DNA from: Rhineura floridana
Lineage: Eukaryota; Chordata; Lepidosauria; Squamata; Rhineuridae
Length of the DNA stretch: 64,000 nucleotides
Assembly: GCF_030035675.1 (NCBI RefSeq)
Contig: NC_084480.1
Span: 246,871,981 to 246,935,980, forward strand
Direction of reading: 5' to 3'
Program-made: the position numbers and the translations under genes
The notes under the pieces: model-generated
The model's input: only the letters and a program-made list of their open reading frames with translations
What the model was told of the DNA's origin: nothing
The model's database searches: none
Shown: positions 34,076-46,884 of the stretch, piece by piece
Numbering within the stretch: position 1 is the first letter of the stretch
Layout of the letters: each line of letters opens with the position of its first letter

Positions 34076-35780
34076 TAGTAGCAGTAATAACAACCCCATT
34101 GCAGCCAAGATGGCCTTTCCTGCACTGCTAATATCAGTGTGGGGACAGTGATTTGGGCTGCATTGAGATAGTGGGGGGGGCATTAAAACTTCCACACCTC
34201 AGTGATCCTGATGTAGCCAAGATCAGCAATCATCTAAAAGCAGCATGAGAATAGCACTTTCTTGAACATCTGGATTGCTCCTGGGGAGTGAAGGCTTTAA
34301 ACTACAATCCCAATGCAACTTAAAAGGGAGGGGGGAATTGCTGTTTAGTGATCTTTTAAACATCAGGATCCCTGGAGAATACAGGCTTTAAACTCCATTC
34401 TCATCAGCAGTCCTGATGGAGTGTCGCCACGGCAATCCACCACAGGAACAGCAGTGGTTTCCCTACTGTCAAAGTTGATCAGCTGGGCTGTGGGGAAAGT
34501 GGTGGGTGGGCTGCACAGAGAGCGACAGAGGGTTGCAGCCATATCACATGTTCTCTGCCAGCATTAACCAAAAGCAATGAGCCAGCATTTGCACAGTATC
34601 ATTCTTAACAGGGTATATTAGCTAGGATCTTAAAAAAAACTTTGTGTGCATATCCAAGTGGCTCCATCTGCAGCCCACAGTTTGCCTCATTTCCTCTGCA
34701 GAGCGCAGCTTTGTGCTTCTCTAGAAGCTATTCTAGTGCTCTTCAAGTTTCAGGAATGGCTTTGGGGATAGCAATCTCTGAACAATAGCAATAATGAAAG
34801 AAACGTCAAAGACTTGTTTTAGAGCCAGTAATAGTATGGCATATCTCATAATCCAGGCTCATTTCAAGGATCTAGTCTACAGTGTTACTAATAAAAAGAT
34901 ACATGTCACCAGAGCGAGCTGATTGGAAATATTTCTAGTCCTATTGAAAGCATTATCTGGATACTGCACATTCATACATACAAGTGACACACTTAAGACA
35001 CTTCTTGCAGATTTAACAAACAAGAAATCCATAAAAAATTTCTCCCATCTTCTCTCATTTCATGACTCAGCATTTCCTGGATTATTACCATTTAAGTTAA
35101 GCGGGTTTTTCTGAGGCGTTAAAGTTGAGGGACAATGTGAGTTAAGAGTTGAAAACAGAAAACTTACACATTTCACAGTTCTGTAGTTTCCTCAAGCGAA
35201 CTGTCAACATACTTACTTGTTAGAATTCCCCTGGTTCAATAGAATGCTTCAAGTACTCAGCGTAGAAGTCTTGATTATGATATTTAGGGTTAGGGAAGCT
35301 TGCTAATGCATGAAGAACTAGAACTAATACAGTTCCAGATTATTATTGGTAACGCCAACCCCACTCCACTTGCTCACCCACAAGAATACACAAGGGAACA
35401 GCAAGTTTTCTAGAATCAGGCAGTTTGGTTAAGGGGAGGAACTGGTGTCCGATAAAGATATATAATACGTAATCACAAAATGTTTAACAGAACAGCTACA
35501 CTAAATAGTATGCTTCCACAGAACCAGAAGATAGGCTGCACTTACTTTTTAAAAGTGATGGCAACATATCATAAGACAGAACAAACTCAAACCACCCAAA
35601 AGATTTTAAAGAAGATCTAGCATCCTAAGAAGTAAATTGTCAGATTCTAAAGAAGCTGTTTCAGTTAACAGTTCATAAAAGGTACTGTCGCAAACAGAAG
35701 CAGTTAGCAAAACTCATTTAGTACCAAGTTAACATGGCAGCATTTCTTAAAAACATTTTAAGGTGCAATATACCACTGAA
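34076..35780. other. OSBPL1A first intron, no recognised element
   Basis: Intronic DNA between the non-coding promoter region and coding exon 1; no exon or repeat that I could name. Confidence 0.45.
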
Positions 35781-35920
35781 TCCCAGTTGCTGTGGAACAA
35801 ACAGCGAGGGAAGGCTCTTGACATCAGGCCCTGGAACAGGCTTTCCATAAGAATCTGGCTGACCACGGTGGGAAACAGGATTCTGTACAAAATGATCCCG
35901 TGAGTAAGGCTCTTCTTATA
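35780..35920 (+). mobile_element. CR1/L2-like LINE 3' UTR remnant
   Basis: 'gaatctggctgaccacggtg', 'ggaaacaggattctgtac' and 'aggctcttctta' are a mutated version of the 3' end seen at 39,880-39,970. Confidence 0.6.
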
Positions 35921-36599
35921 TAGACCTCTCTTCCAAAACCTACTCTACTTTGCAGGAGCTACTCATTCCAGCAGAGAAGTATACAGAGGATAGGATATTG
36001 TACACATTTGAACAAGTGCTACACACAAGGGGCTGTGATTTGGGAGGAAGCAATATTAAGAAGATATTGTAGCAGGACCATAGAAAGTCACCAGATTATT
36101 GATCCATCTAGGCTACAAACCTGTGGTTCCCAATCTTCCCCACCCCACGGACCACTTGAAAATTGCTGATGGACTTGCTGGACTACTTAATGATTTTTCT
36201 GCCTGTTATCACGGTTGTAATGCACCAGGCTAAATGCCATACAATTTTTAATTGTATTTTTATTTCCTCCTGTTTCTTATATTTTATTGTATTACAATTT
36301 GCATTCCATAATACAATAAAATGCAATATACGAAATAAAAGAAGGAATAACAATACCATTTAAAATCAATGGATGGTATTTAATACTAGTTCTACTCAGA
36401 ACAGAACTGAAGTTAATACACATGACTAATAGAGTAACACAAAGAAGTAAAAAGGATAAGAGATAGAGAAAATGAGACTGATTAAGTTCCAAGTAATATT
36501 CATTGAGTCTTGGTTCTCCCGCCTGCTCTTTTCTCATGGAAATAAGTGCTTTATATCTGTTTGACACTGTGGAGGACTAGCAGAAACATAATTTTCATA

Positions 36600-36930
36600 A
36601 TTTGGAGCCATGGAACTCTGCTGCCACCTGGGCACAGCAGGGGCCCAGCTAGCTCAGCCGAGACTGGTATAATTAGAGCCGGCAGAAAGCCCAAAAAAGG
36701 GCATTCAGAGGGTGTCAGGGGCAGAACCAAGGGTGGGGGCCTTATGCTGCATCCTGAGCTGATCTGCCAGTAAAAGGGGTGGCAGAAGGAAACATGACTT
36801 TCTTTTCCTTCTGCCGAGCCCTGCCTGTGCAGCCAGCAGCCTCCCCTTCCAGCAACTCCTGTTACCCCTTCCGCCGGCTGTGCTACCACCAGCCTCTGCC
36901 GAGTTGGATTGCTCCTTTAATAAATAAATA
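36600..36930. other. Unassigned GC-richer block in OSBPL1A intron 1
   Basis: Stands out in composition from about 36,605 ('catggaactctgctgccacc') to 36,925, ending in an aataaataaa-like tail. It may be a retroelement with an A-rich end on the plus strand. No match recognised. Confidence 0.35.
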
Positions 36931-37684
36931 TAATGTTGGTTGTTTATTCTGCTTTCACTGATTTTTGCCTGCTCCACTTAAAGTGGTAAACACCCAAGAG
37001 ATGCTAGGTTCCTTTCAGCTCAGCAGCCTGTAGTTCAAAGTGTAGTAATTTTTAAAAAAGTAATTAAAATAATTAATTCAGTTTGTAATTAATAAAGTGA
37101 ACTTTTAATACACAAGCATGATGATATTATGGGCAATCCAAGTTATACATAATACATTTATGTTCCTAAAGTAACAAAGTGGCTTTTGATCTGTGAAGGG
37201 TGCTAAAAAATTATTGTATATTTTTCAATTTTCCCCCAAATGTCATTTCCCCCCCTGAAAAAAACTGGGGAAAATGGTTTCAATATTTCTGATCATTTCA
37301 CATATCTAACTCTACCACTGAGGTACAGCCTTTCTTGGTCCTGTCTTCCCTTCACACACACACCCTGTTTAGCTGCCACTCATCAATTCCAGCATTAGAC
37401 TAAATTTTTAAGAATTCCAGTATTCCACCATTTCAACCACTGGCAACTATCTTAAAACAAAAGGCCCAAGGAGGGATTCCAAAACTGTTTTATTGTGCAA
37501 ATCCTTATAAGAGAAGGTTTGGGGCATCCTTATAACTTCTGATAGGTGATTGGTTGTCAGTTATTCAGTCTTGGACCCATACAGCAAACCTAGAAATATA
37601 TAATGGAGTGTAGCAGCAGACCAAGGGACACAAAGACCAAATGGCCTATACCTATAAACATTAGGAGGAAGAGGACCACTAAAG

Positions 37685-37815
37685 TAGGGGTAGCCAATGT
37701 GGTGCTCTCCAGATGTTGTTGGACTACAACTCCCATCAGTCCCGGCCTGCCTGGCCAGGGATTATGGGAGTTGTAGTCCAATAACATCTGGAGGGCACTT
37801 TGTTGGCTACCCCTG
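37685..37815. mobile_element. hAT-type palindromic MITE, 131 bp, perfect TSD
   Basis: Flanked by a perfect 8-bp duplication, CACTAAAG, at 37677-37684 and 37816-37823. Ends TAGGGGTAGCCAA and TTGGCTACCCCTG are inverted mates. The whole element folds into a hairpin (ctacaactcccatcag / gggagttgtagtc). Confidence 0.88.
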
Positions 37816-38488
37816 CACTAAAGTATGCAGAGCCTATAATACAATGGCCTTAATTATCCTTTGATAAGCTCTTGGAGTTATGTAAATGTTTGATTGTGTT
37901 TGCACTGCGACCTTCAAATCTATACATTGTTTGAAAGTAGATCACATTGACTACTTAATCTTTAAAGCCTGAGAGTTCAGGGTTTCTGCATAATCAAGAT
38001 CAAGCTGGTGCTGTAGTCACCATACTTCTAGGAAATGGTTCAAACTTTTGTTTTTATTAAACGGTAAAAGATTCCATTACAGAGCAATAAGGTTTGTATA
38101 GTTCAGGACTGAAAAACAAGGAAATAGTAAACTGAGCAATTTTCTGTGCTTAGCAATAAATACAGAAGGCTTCTGTGGTTTAGCAGGATTTTTTTAAAAA
38201 AAAGATACACTGCCAATGTTTCCTTTGCAACTAGAACTAGTGTTTTGCTTTTAGTATTAGATGTTTTCGCCAAGACACTGAATTTTACAAATACCCTGTG
38301 ACCAGATCTATGTGTGGTGGAGGGTCTGTATGTGACTCACTTGTACACTATACATTCTTCACCCTTGGTTTAACAAGTAAGGAAGCTGGCCCTGTTGCTG
38401 CAGATTTCACCCCATTTGTACATCTGTTAAGTACTGTATGGTTTTAGTAAAGCTGTCCTCCATTAGAATTTTAATCTGTTTCCATTGT

Positions 38489-38560
38489 AATTTATTTTAT
38501 TTAGTACATTTATATGCCACCTTTCCAGCAAGCAGTTCAAGGCAGTGTATGTAGTTCTCC
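38489..38560 (-). mobile_element. LINE/SINE tail fragment
   Basis: The 'tttattttatttagtacatt' and 'tatatgccacctttccagca' ends are a reversed, short LINE 3' tail. Only the last about 70 bp is present. Confidence 0.5.
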
Positions 38561-39369
38561 CTAGTGTATGAAAATATGGAAGAGCTGTGTACGAATGTAT
38601 CATTAGAAATTACGGTACTAATGAAAATGCTAAAGTGGAAGCATGCAATGAACCTGAACCTGAATTATGTAACATCCACTCTGTGCAGTTTTTGTTCTTG
38701 AAATAAATAATGCCTTTTATCACAAAATGTACCTCCACATTCCCAGTTCAGCACTATAAGGCTAAGATCACAGAAAGCATCCTGGGGAAATACAGGGGTG
38801 TTTCCTCACCGACCCAACTCTCTGTGTTGCTTGCAAAAAGGGAATCAATTGTGCAAGTTGCACAGTTCCAATTGTCCTCCTATGCCAATTACTGTTTTAT
38901 CTGTATGGATGAGAAGGAAACAGCACTAGCTGAAGAACCACACATATATGGACTACAGGAATTCACCTGAAACTCTCAGTCCTTAAATTGGGATTCTACA
39001 AATACATCCTAAAATAAGGAAGACTAATTAATATTCACTTCTGTCATCCTAAATAAGCCCTGGTAAATTTAATGGGACTTGTTTGTGCCAAGGTTTGCAC
39101 ATACATGTCAAATAAACGTGTCAAGTGCCTCAAAATCACTGTATTCAGTTGTATTATATTGCATTCAATATAACCAAGTGTAAAGTGATGCACACTGGGG
39201 CAACAACAACAACCCTTAATTACACATATATGTTCATGGGACCTGAATTGGAGATGACTGATCAGGAATGGAAAGCTCAATGAATATGTCAACCTATGTG
39301 CAGCAGCTGTGAAAAAGACGAATTCTATGCTAGGGATCGTTTAAAAAAGGAATTGAAAACAAGACCATG

Positions 39370-39975
39370 AATATTATAATGTGTTATACAAATTTATGGT
39401 GCATACTGGGAATACTATGTACAGTTGTGGTTGCCTCTCCTCAAAAAGGATATTGTAAAGTTGGAAAAGGTTCAGCAAAGGACAACGAAAATTGTCAAGG
39501 AATGGAGCAACTCTGAGAAAAGGCAAGTAAGAAGGGATATCATATATAAAATTATGGTGTGGAGAAAGAAACATTTTTCTCTCTCTCAGTACTAGAACTC
39601 AGGAACATCCAATGAAACTGCATTTTGGAAGAATCAGGACAGACAAAAGCCCATTGTTAAACTACGGAATTCGCTCCCACAAGGGGCATTGATAGGCACC
39701 ACCTCCGATGGCTTTAAAAGGAGCTTAGACAAATTTGTGGAGGAGAAGCCCATCAATGGCTGCTAGTATAATAGCTATGTTCTACCTCCGCTGTTGGGAG
39801 GCAGTATGTCTCTGAACACCAATGATCGAGAATCGCAGGTGGGGAGGGTGCTGTTGCACTCAGGTTCCACTTGTGGGCTTTCCCATAGGCATCTGGCCAG
39901 ACACTGTGAGAACAGAATGCTGGACTAAATGGGCTTCTGGCCTGATGCAGCAGGCTCTTCTTATGTTCTTGTTAT
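39370..39975 (+). mobile_element. CR1/L2-like LINE 3' end, about 600 bp
   Basis: Translates in pieces to the C-terminal thumb of a CR1-group reverse transcriptase: VEKVQQRTTKIVKEWSN-like, then RTQEHPMKLHFGRIRTDKS, LRNSLPQGAL, DGFKRSLDKFVEE. The 3' UTR follows, ending 'ctcttcttatgttcttgtta'. It is 5'-truncated and broken. Confidence 0.82.
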
Positions 39976-39999
39976 AATGAATAGTCAATAAATTGTCAT

Positions 40000-41644
40000 T
40001 CTTCTGCCAATTTTTTAAAAGATAAACATTCCATTTGTTCTGTCAAGAGCTGCAGGAATTATTTTTGTCTGGATTCACCTGAACGGTGGTACTTTTCATT
40101 ATGCTGATCATGAAAAAGCATAGCATTTCTAGCTTGTAATGAGAATTCAGTTTTGTCTTTTGAATTGAAAGATGAACTCATTTGGGCCAAATCTAGCTTG
40201 CCCAGTGAGTTCACAGCTATGCTGCTCTCCAATTTTCAGCATTTACAATTGCTAGACACAAAGAGAGTGGGGGAGAGAATACTGTAGCATTGTTGCCAAA
40301 AAGGCAGAAGCAAAATGACAATTAGTATTGCTTCCCTCCCACCTCTGGGGGAGGAGCAGAGATGCTGGGAAACAGAATTGCCAAGATCTCTAACAGTTGG
40401 GTATGTTGAAAGAGTGCTGCAGGGTCTGCCTTATGCCAGTATGGGATGTTTCATCATCTGCCTAGCTCCATACAATGTTGCACTGTCTCCGTAAGGATGG
40501 AGAAATTAATGCAATCTGTAACATAGCCTCATTCTTCAATGGTGGGCATGTTAACAGCAAATGCTGATTCTTTTAACAGCAGTGCCCTGAAATCCCTTTT
40601 GCATGATTTAACGGTTGCATCTACTGATTTGTTAAGGCCAGAAAAATCCTCGCCCCCCAAAATCAGAAAGTTTCATATCCACCCTTTAACTTCTTGCTTA
40701 GAATATCCTACAACTCAAATATGAAACAGGATTCTAGCTTAGATTTTGTTGTGGTGAGTGGTACTAATATTTCAGTTGCATTGCAAGTTTTTAAAATTCT
40801 GTTCCCATTCCCTTTTTAAAAAAAAAAAAATACTTAAGGAAATTGACATTTATAGATCGTGAAAGGTTGTGAATGTTGTTGCTGTAAGCTAGTAAGATTG
40901 AGTTTTACAGTACAAACAATAACTTTGTACACATATATATTTGCATTAAAGGAGTGCAAAATGGAGCAATTCTTACACAGAGTAGCATATTCACTGAGCG
41001 ATAATGAGGTAATAAAGAGGATCCAAGACCTCTCCAGATCTGAGGGCATCTTTTTAATAACTATGTGAAATACGTAAGTCTAAGGTAGAAATACTTAATT
41101 TAGGTTTTTAATTATTTTTATGTCAGGAAAAGTAAACTTGAATATTGTTGGTCTCATGTAAACCATGACTTAAAACAGATAATTTTTTTAGAAAGAGCTG
41201 TGCCAACCATCTTTAATTTATTTGACACAACTACATCCAGAAGTATGGATGTTCTACATGGTTATTAAAGATATCTATGGAAGCACACCTTAATAACATC
41301 TCAATACGTTGCAGGAAGCTAGAATTTGGCTCAAATTAGGTGTTCTGGCAAATTCCTAGAGATCTGACTATAATAGCCAATAATACTGTCAACTTTAAAT
41401 GCATTAACAGTTTTCTTGCAGTTACCAGCAACTTTGTTTGGAAAGTCATCATGAAAGTATTGCCACAACCAAATAATGCAAATTGACTGATCATCAGCAC
41501 AACGACTCACATTTTGGTTGTTGGGATACAATATAATCACTGATCAATTAATGCTTTCAGTGTAGCAAGGTTCCCCCCCAAATGGAGAACATAGCTGTTA
41601 ATCACATTATATCTGCTCCAAACTCAAAACAAATTACAACGTAA
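40000..41644. other. OSBPL1A intron 1, no recognised element
   Basis: About 1.6 kb of AT-rich DNA without recognisable repeats or exons. Confidence 0.45.
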
Positions 41645-41656
41645 ATTTAGTTTAAC

Positions 41657-42048
41657 ACCTGGTATAGCACAGTGGGGAGGAGAGCCTGGATGGGAGTCCA
41701 GAGTCTGTGAGTTCAAATCCCCACTTGTGTCTTCTGGGTGTCAAGGGCCAGCTAAAGATCACCTCCACAGTGAGTGGCTCAGGGGTTACGTGCCCTGCCA
41801 CCCGTGCAGCCTTGGGCAAGATGCATAGTCCCAAGGAGCCCAGTTGCCCCCAGCTGGCAGTTGCGGACAAGGAAGGGGCTGGCTTGTGCAGCTGTGGCAA
41901 GCTGAGCAGGCTCTAGCCAGCTGTGGAGGACTAGCCTCAGAGGGAGGCAATGGTAAACCCCCTCTGAATAATGCTTACCATGAAAACCCTATTCATAGGA
42001 TCACCATAAGTCGGGATCGACTTGAAGGCAGTCCATTTCCATTTTCAT
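41657..42048 (+). mobile_element. Sauria SINE, full length, perfect TSD
   Basis: A 392-bp element flanked by a perfect 12-bp duplication, ATTTAGTTTAAC, at 41645-41656 and 42049-42060. The tRNA-related head (tagcacagtggggaggagag, then gtgagttcaaatccccac B-box) leads into the Sauria central domain. The 3' tail is shared with BovB (ctattcataggatcaccata, agtcgggatcgacttgaagg). It lies in OSBPL1A intron 1 on the strand opposite to the gene. Confidence 0.93.
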
Positions 42049-42999
42049 ATTTAGTTTAACCATTCATACTAAGCTTCATACTAGGAAAGGCTTAAAATCT
42101 CATCCTTCATGCTGCTTTAGGAAACATGTCCTCTTCTACCTAGGATTTCAGTTTAATTGACTGCATTTATTGTATAATTGCTTCAGCATACAAGTGAACT
42201 GACACTGGTTAGAATATACCATCTATATCACAATATTCCTATCCTACACTAGCCATAATGGCACATAAAAAGTAAAAGGGAGATACAAAAGCCCTGCACA
42301 GAATCTAATGCATATGCTTTCAATCACTGTACAAATGGGCATGCATTTTAAGTTAAAACACACATTGTTAATTCTCATGTTCAACTGTTTACACATTCAT
42401 CATAATAGTGTTTGCGGTGACTTCATCTTGATGCTGCTTCCTTCCATATACTCAAAAGTTTGTATTGTATTTATCACAAACAACCTTAAGGAGGGATACA
42501 TCTAAAAGTGTACATTGTACGACTGAACACAACACATATAACATTCTTAAGTTAGGGTGTATGCTTGACCACGATGAGAAATGTTTGTAACAAAGGCACC
42601 CTATAGTATGATGAATAACCCTAGTAGTTTGCAGAATACAAGGTTTTAATGGGGTTGTCAGCTCGTTTTGCCCCAGTGTCCACTTTCCTGACAAAAACAA
42701 GCCCAGCAAGTGAAGCTTTTCCTAGGATGGGTCAGGCTTCACGTGTCAAGATTTCTGATGCCATGATGCTGCTTTTCCAGCCAGACAAAACAGTGGGTCG
42801 CTCTAAACTTCAGCCAGGCTTCTGCATAACCCTCTTAAGGATTCACAAGGCAGCCAGTCTGAACAACTCAGTAAACTTTGCACGAACGATTAAGAAATCT
42901 ATCACACCAGAGATACACATGACTGTTTTCGTCTAGAGAGAGGAAATGCCCCCTCCCAGATACGACAAACTGTCAGAGGAGAATTCCCATTTCTAGGCA

Positions 43000-43810
43000 A
43001 AGCCTGCCGGATCTTCTGTGCCTTGTCAAAGCTCCTTTTCAAGAGGGGCCAGAAGCAGGCGTGGGGTGCTGTGTTGTATATACACATCACGAGAGCAGAT
43101 AAGCGCACAGGCACACCGCTTGCGGGCAGCAAGAGCGCGCTTGTCACTCTGCTCGGCGCATTGGCGCTGCCAGCAAGGTCCTAGCCGCACTACCAGCTGA
43201 ACAGAGCAACACAGCCCGAGCACGGCAGAAACCGCCTTAACAGGTTCTAGGAAGAAAACTCCCAGCCCACACGATGCTGCTCCTCCTCCCAGACAGAAAA
43301 AGATTCCAAGTTTCCCTGCAGCCCCCCCCAATAACCAAGCAAGCGCGCGCACTCGCGCGCGGAAAAAGGGGGACTCTTTTGGCTACGCTCTCTACGCTTC
43401 CCAACCGCGTATGCACATACTCTGTGCCCACACCTCCTCTTCCTCTCACCGCTTCAGGCGGCGGCGCCAGGCCGGCAGCAAAATCCTTTCAGCCAACCAA
43501 GGTCCCCGCTGCAAAGCGCCGCCGCTCGCTTAGTTTACCTTCCCCATGGCCCCGCCCCTCGGGTTCTATTATAGTTAGCGCTCCCCCGCACGTGACTGCG
43601 TGCGGCCCTCGCCGGGAGGATCCCTAGCCGCTCCTCCCCTGGCCTGCCAAGACTGAGACAAAATCCCAAAGGGAGCCACCAGACCAGAGGATGGCAAGAA
43701 GAAGTTCCTCCCAACGGCGGAGCCGCGCGAGGCAGTCAATACTGTTCCTTGTGCTCCCCCACTCTGCGCCGAGTGATGTAGTTCCACACAGTGTGGAGAG
43801 CGAAATCATT
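43000..43810 (-). promoter_or_regulatory. OSBPL1A: CpG-rich promoter region of OSBPL1A
   Basis: A GC- and CpG-dense block in an otherwise AT-rich window, about 10 kb upstream of the first coding exon and on the divergent side toward IMPACT. It holds a GC box (GGGGCGGGG on the minus strand, about 43,550-43,558), an E-box at 43,589-43,596 and an alternating GCGC run near 43,344-43,362. No coding exon was found in it, so it most likely holds a non-coding exon 1. Candidate minus-strand donors are GGGGAAG/GTAAAC (GT at 43,538-43,537) and GCG/GTGAGA near 43,449. Confidence 0.75.
43587..43597. promoter_or_regulatory. CACGTG E-box, CLEAR-like
   Basis: On the minus strand it reads AGTCACGTGCG, containing GTCACGTG, which is eight of the ten bases of the CLEAR consensus GTCACGTGAC used by TFEB/TFE3/MITF. 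USF factors bind the same core. It sits in the OSBPL1A CpG island. That it is functional is inference. Confidence 0.4.
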
Positions 43811-44539
43811 CACGCGTCATAGGTTTTGTTCTCCCACTCCTCAGAGGTGTGTTTTTTTTAAGTGCAGATGCTCCTGCGATCCTCTATCGTGAACGTGTGC
43901 AACATGCCTAATTCTTTTCAGTTATGCAAATACTGATGCTAGTGAGGGCTTACTACAGAAACAGAATCGGTTGGATTCCTGTTAGCCAGTGATCAGGGTT
44001 TATGGAAACTGTGTAGCTGACAACATCAGAAAGGCCACAGGTTTCCTATCCGTAATTTCAAGCACCTGTGCCAGTGCTTGGTTTCTCAAGCACTTGCGTA
44101 GCTGGATCACAATGCATGCTTTCTCAGGAGTTTTATCACACTGAGTTCAATGGGGCTCCTGTCAAATAAGTACACACAGGATTGCAGCCTACACTACAGT
44201 ATGCTTCACTTTTATCTCAACAGCAGACCAATACTACGCAGAGTTAGGCATACCCAGGCTCAAACGCACTGAAAAAGAATCGGGCTGCACGACTCACTCC
44301 TAAATCAAGGGACTGCAGTAAGAGTGTAAAGTTGTGCAGGCAAGGAGTGCCTGTACAACTACAGAGTTAATCAAAAACAGTTTTGTGGCACCTTAAAAGC
44401 AAGAATTTGTAAAATAAAATCAATACCAGAAGATGCCTGTAAAGTTGCAGTATGTAATTATATTGAGTTGGGTTTGATTTTTGTGATTCCATGACTTATG
44501 ACTCAGAATTTGACACAGCATGGAGGCGTATGCATATAT

Positions 44540-44667
44540 ATGTGCTATTTGGTATGGTTTAAATTTGTATACTTGTTTTTAATGTTCTTAATTGTTGTAA
44601 ACTGCCCAGAGGGCTTCGGCTATGAGGCAGTATATAAATGCAACAAATAAATAAATAAATAAATAGA
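44540..44667 (+). mobile_element. L2-type LINE 3' tail with (AAAT)n
   Basis: gtaaactgcccagagggctt, then cggctatgaggcagtatata, then an AAATA run. This is a 5'-truncated copy with the same 3' end as 54,310-54,404. Confidence 0.8.
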
Positions 44668-46259
44668 TTTTATTTTGGCATAGTAAATCTGGCATATGAT
44701 GGCATAATAAATTTTTCATGAAGGGATCCTACCTCTTCAAATGTGAGGGTTCCTTGATCTGAGAGATCAAGCAAACATTTTGATCGTGTTTGTAACGTGA
44801 TCTGGGTATATGTTAAAAGGAGTTGGAGGGAGGAACACACACACAGGTAGTTTATCTTCATATCTAAGCTAAAGAAGTGCTATGTGGTACAATTAGTAGA
44901 TGACCAAGATCTTTTTCCTGGAAATACGATTTCAGTTTCCTTGACTTTGGAACTCCCAGTTTATTTACTCCAGAACAAACAGAGGTACCATTGATATTTA
45001 TTACTTTTTTAATCACTCATGGATGAAGCTGTTTGGAGTTGTCTAGTTATTGTAGTTTTAGACATAGGCAGAGTAATCCTATGATTATTTACTCAGAAAT
45101 AAGTCAAACTGTGTTTATTGGAGGTTATACTCATGAAAGTGTGCATATGATTACAACCTCACTTTACAAATAAAGTACCAGCTGCCTCTTTAAAAAAAAC
45201 CCACAAAGTGTTCTGGGCAGATTTAACTTCTTTCCAAGTGTCTGGATAACAGATTTTTTTCTGTATAATTCATGGCAACATAGGTTAGCAGAACTACATC
45301 ATGAGCAACTTGATCCACCAACTAACTTTACACTTGTAGATTTATTGAAGGAAAACTCTTCCCACACTGACAAGTTTTTACAACACCAGTTCCAAGCCAT
45401 ACTATGCAATGCTAAGAAATATTCTAGTTTTTTTTTTTGTTTCTGCTAATGTCTTCAACATGTTTTGGAGAGAACTGTACATAAAAAGTAGAGAAAAATC
45501 TAACATATCTATAATACAATCTGATTTTAATGAGTTTTATAGGTGAGATGAGCCATCTCATTAAAACAGGCCATTGAATATTCTCCAGAAACTCTGAAGT
45601 AGCTCTTTTTTAAAAAATTAAGAAAATAAGGACAATAAATGGAATGATAAGATACAATGTTAGAAAAATAAATAGAATATTGGAAAACAGGTTTAACTGC
45701 TGACACTAAACTTTTAAAAATCTAGAATAGATGTTATTTTCTTACCTGGCATTTTTCTTTTTATCAGAAAACACTGCTACATAGATTGAAGTAAATCCCA
45801 CGCTAGTTGTAAAAATGTGTTCCTTATTCCTTACGTACCATTTCTGCTGCAGTCCATAGCTGCTAATGTGCCTGAGAATAATTTTGCAATAGCTCTATAT
45901 TACTGAAACTGCAAATGGAGCAGTAGTAAAGTGTTGCGAAGAGCTACACACTATAATAATGTGCCAGTGTGTTGAAACAAAGTATTTTCCATTTTCCATT
46001 AGATAAAGTACTGCAAAGTAGGTCAGGAGCTACAGAGCAGTGAGAAAGTTTTTCAAGAGTAGGCTGTTCTAGGACTAGACATGTTTAACTTGTAGCAACT
46101 ATTAAGAAACAAGGATGATGCATAAAAAGATGTAATATGTGTGGGGTGTTTCTTATTAATGATGTTTGTTTTTTTGTTATTAAAATATAGTGATAACATT
46201 GTGAAATAATGCCAGAGAAAAATTACCACACAATGGAATGTTACTAACATTATCAAAAT

Positions 46260-46390
46260 TATTTTTATGGTACTGATGTTGCATATGTAGAGTTCTGGTT
46301 ATCACTTTCTTAGGAAGATATCAGACAAGTAGAAAAGGTACATAGAAGGGCAAAAATTATCAAGGGCATCAAAATGTCTTCCATATGAGT
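46260..46390 (+). mobile_element. CR1 reverse-transcriptase scrap
   Basis: Reads as EDIRQVEKVHRRAKIIKG-like sequence, the conserved 'KVQRRATKMIKG' stretch of CR1 RT. Confidence 0.55.
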
Positions 46391-46884
46391 GAAGTATATA
46401 GCCTATCCACATTTACTTAGAAGCAAGACTCAATGAGTTCAATGACACATACTTTCTTGCAAGTGTGTGGAGGAGTGCATTCTATACATTTCATTTTTAA
46501 AAATAAAGACATGGTTAAGAACATTACAAATAGTTTTGAAAAGTGAATGGAAAAATCTTATATTTCAGTTAGAGAATATCTAATAAAATAATCTTACAGA
46601 ACTTTGTAAATAAAACAACAGAACAAAAAGATGGCTCACAGAACATAAGTTGCAACTAGCATATCAAGGAGCTTACAAAGCTGTTTCAACAACCCAGATA
46701 GTTTAAACAAAATAATGGCAATCTCAGTCTATGGGATTTACCATCACAAAAGTTTGTGATGGTGATTAGACAAAGTAATGAAAGATGGAAATTTCAAGAG
46801 CTACTGGTTAAGGGATCAACCCTTGTATTGCCACACCAGGGGAGTTCACTATGTGATGAGACAAGGTTGTGCTGTGCTGTTTGA

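Larger units (their letters stand above)
43811..46880. other. Divergent intergenic spacer, left part
   Basis: AT-rich spacer between the OSBPL1A and IMPACT promoters. It holds an L2 tail at 44540-44667 and a short CR1-like piece at about 46260-46390; otherwise nothing was recognised. Confidence 0.5.

Noticed and set aside
43566-43576. TATA-like AACTATAATAGA on the minus strand in the OSBPL1A CpG island
   Set aside because: It sits only about 30 bp before the candidate donor, which would leave almost no exon 1. CpG-island promoters usually lack a TATA box, so I did not list it as a promoter element.
43018-43809. Several 60-117 codon frames on both strands in the CpG island
   Set aside because: GC-rich DNA lacks stop codons by composition; the frames overlap each other on both strands and none resembles a known N-terminus.
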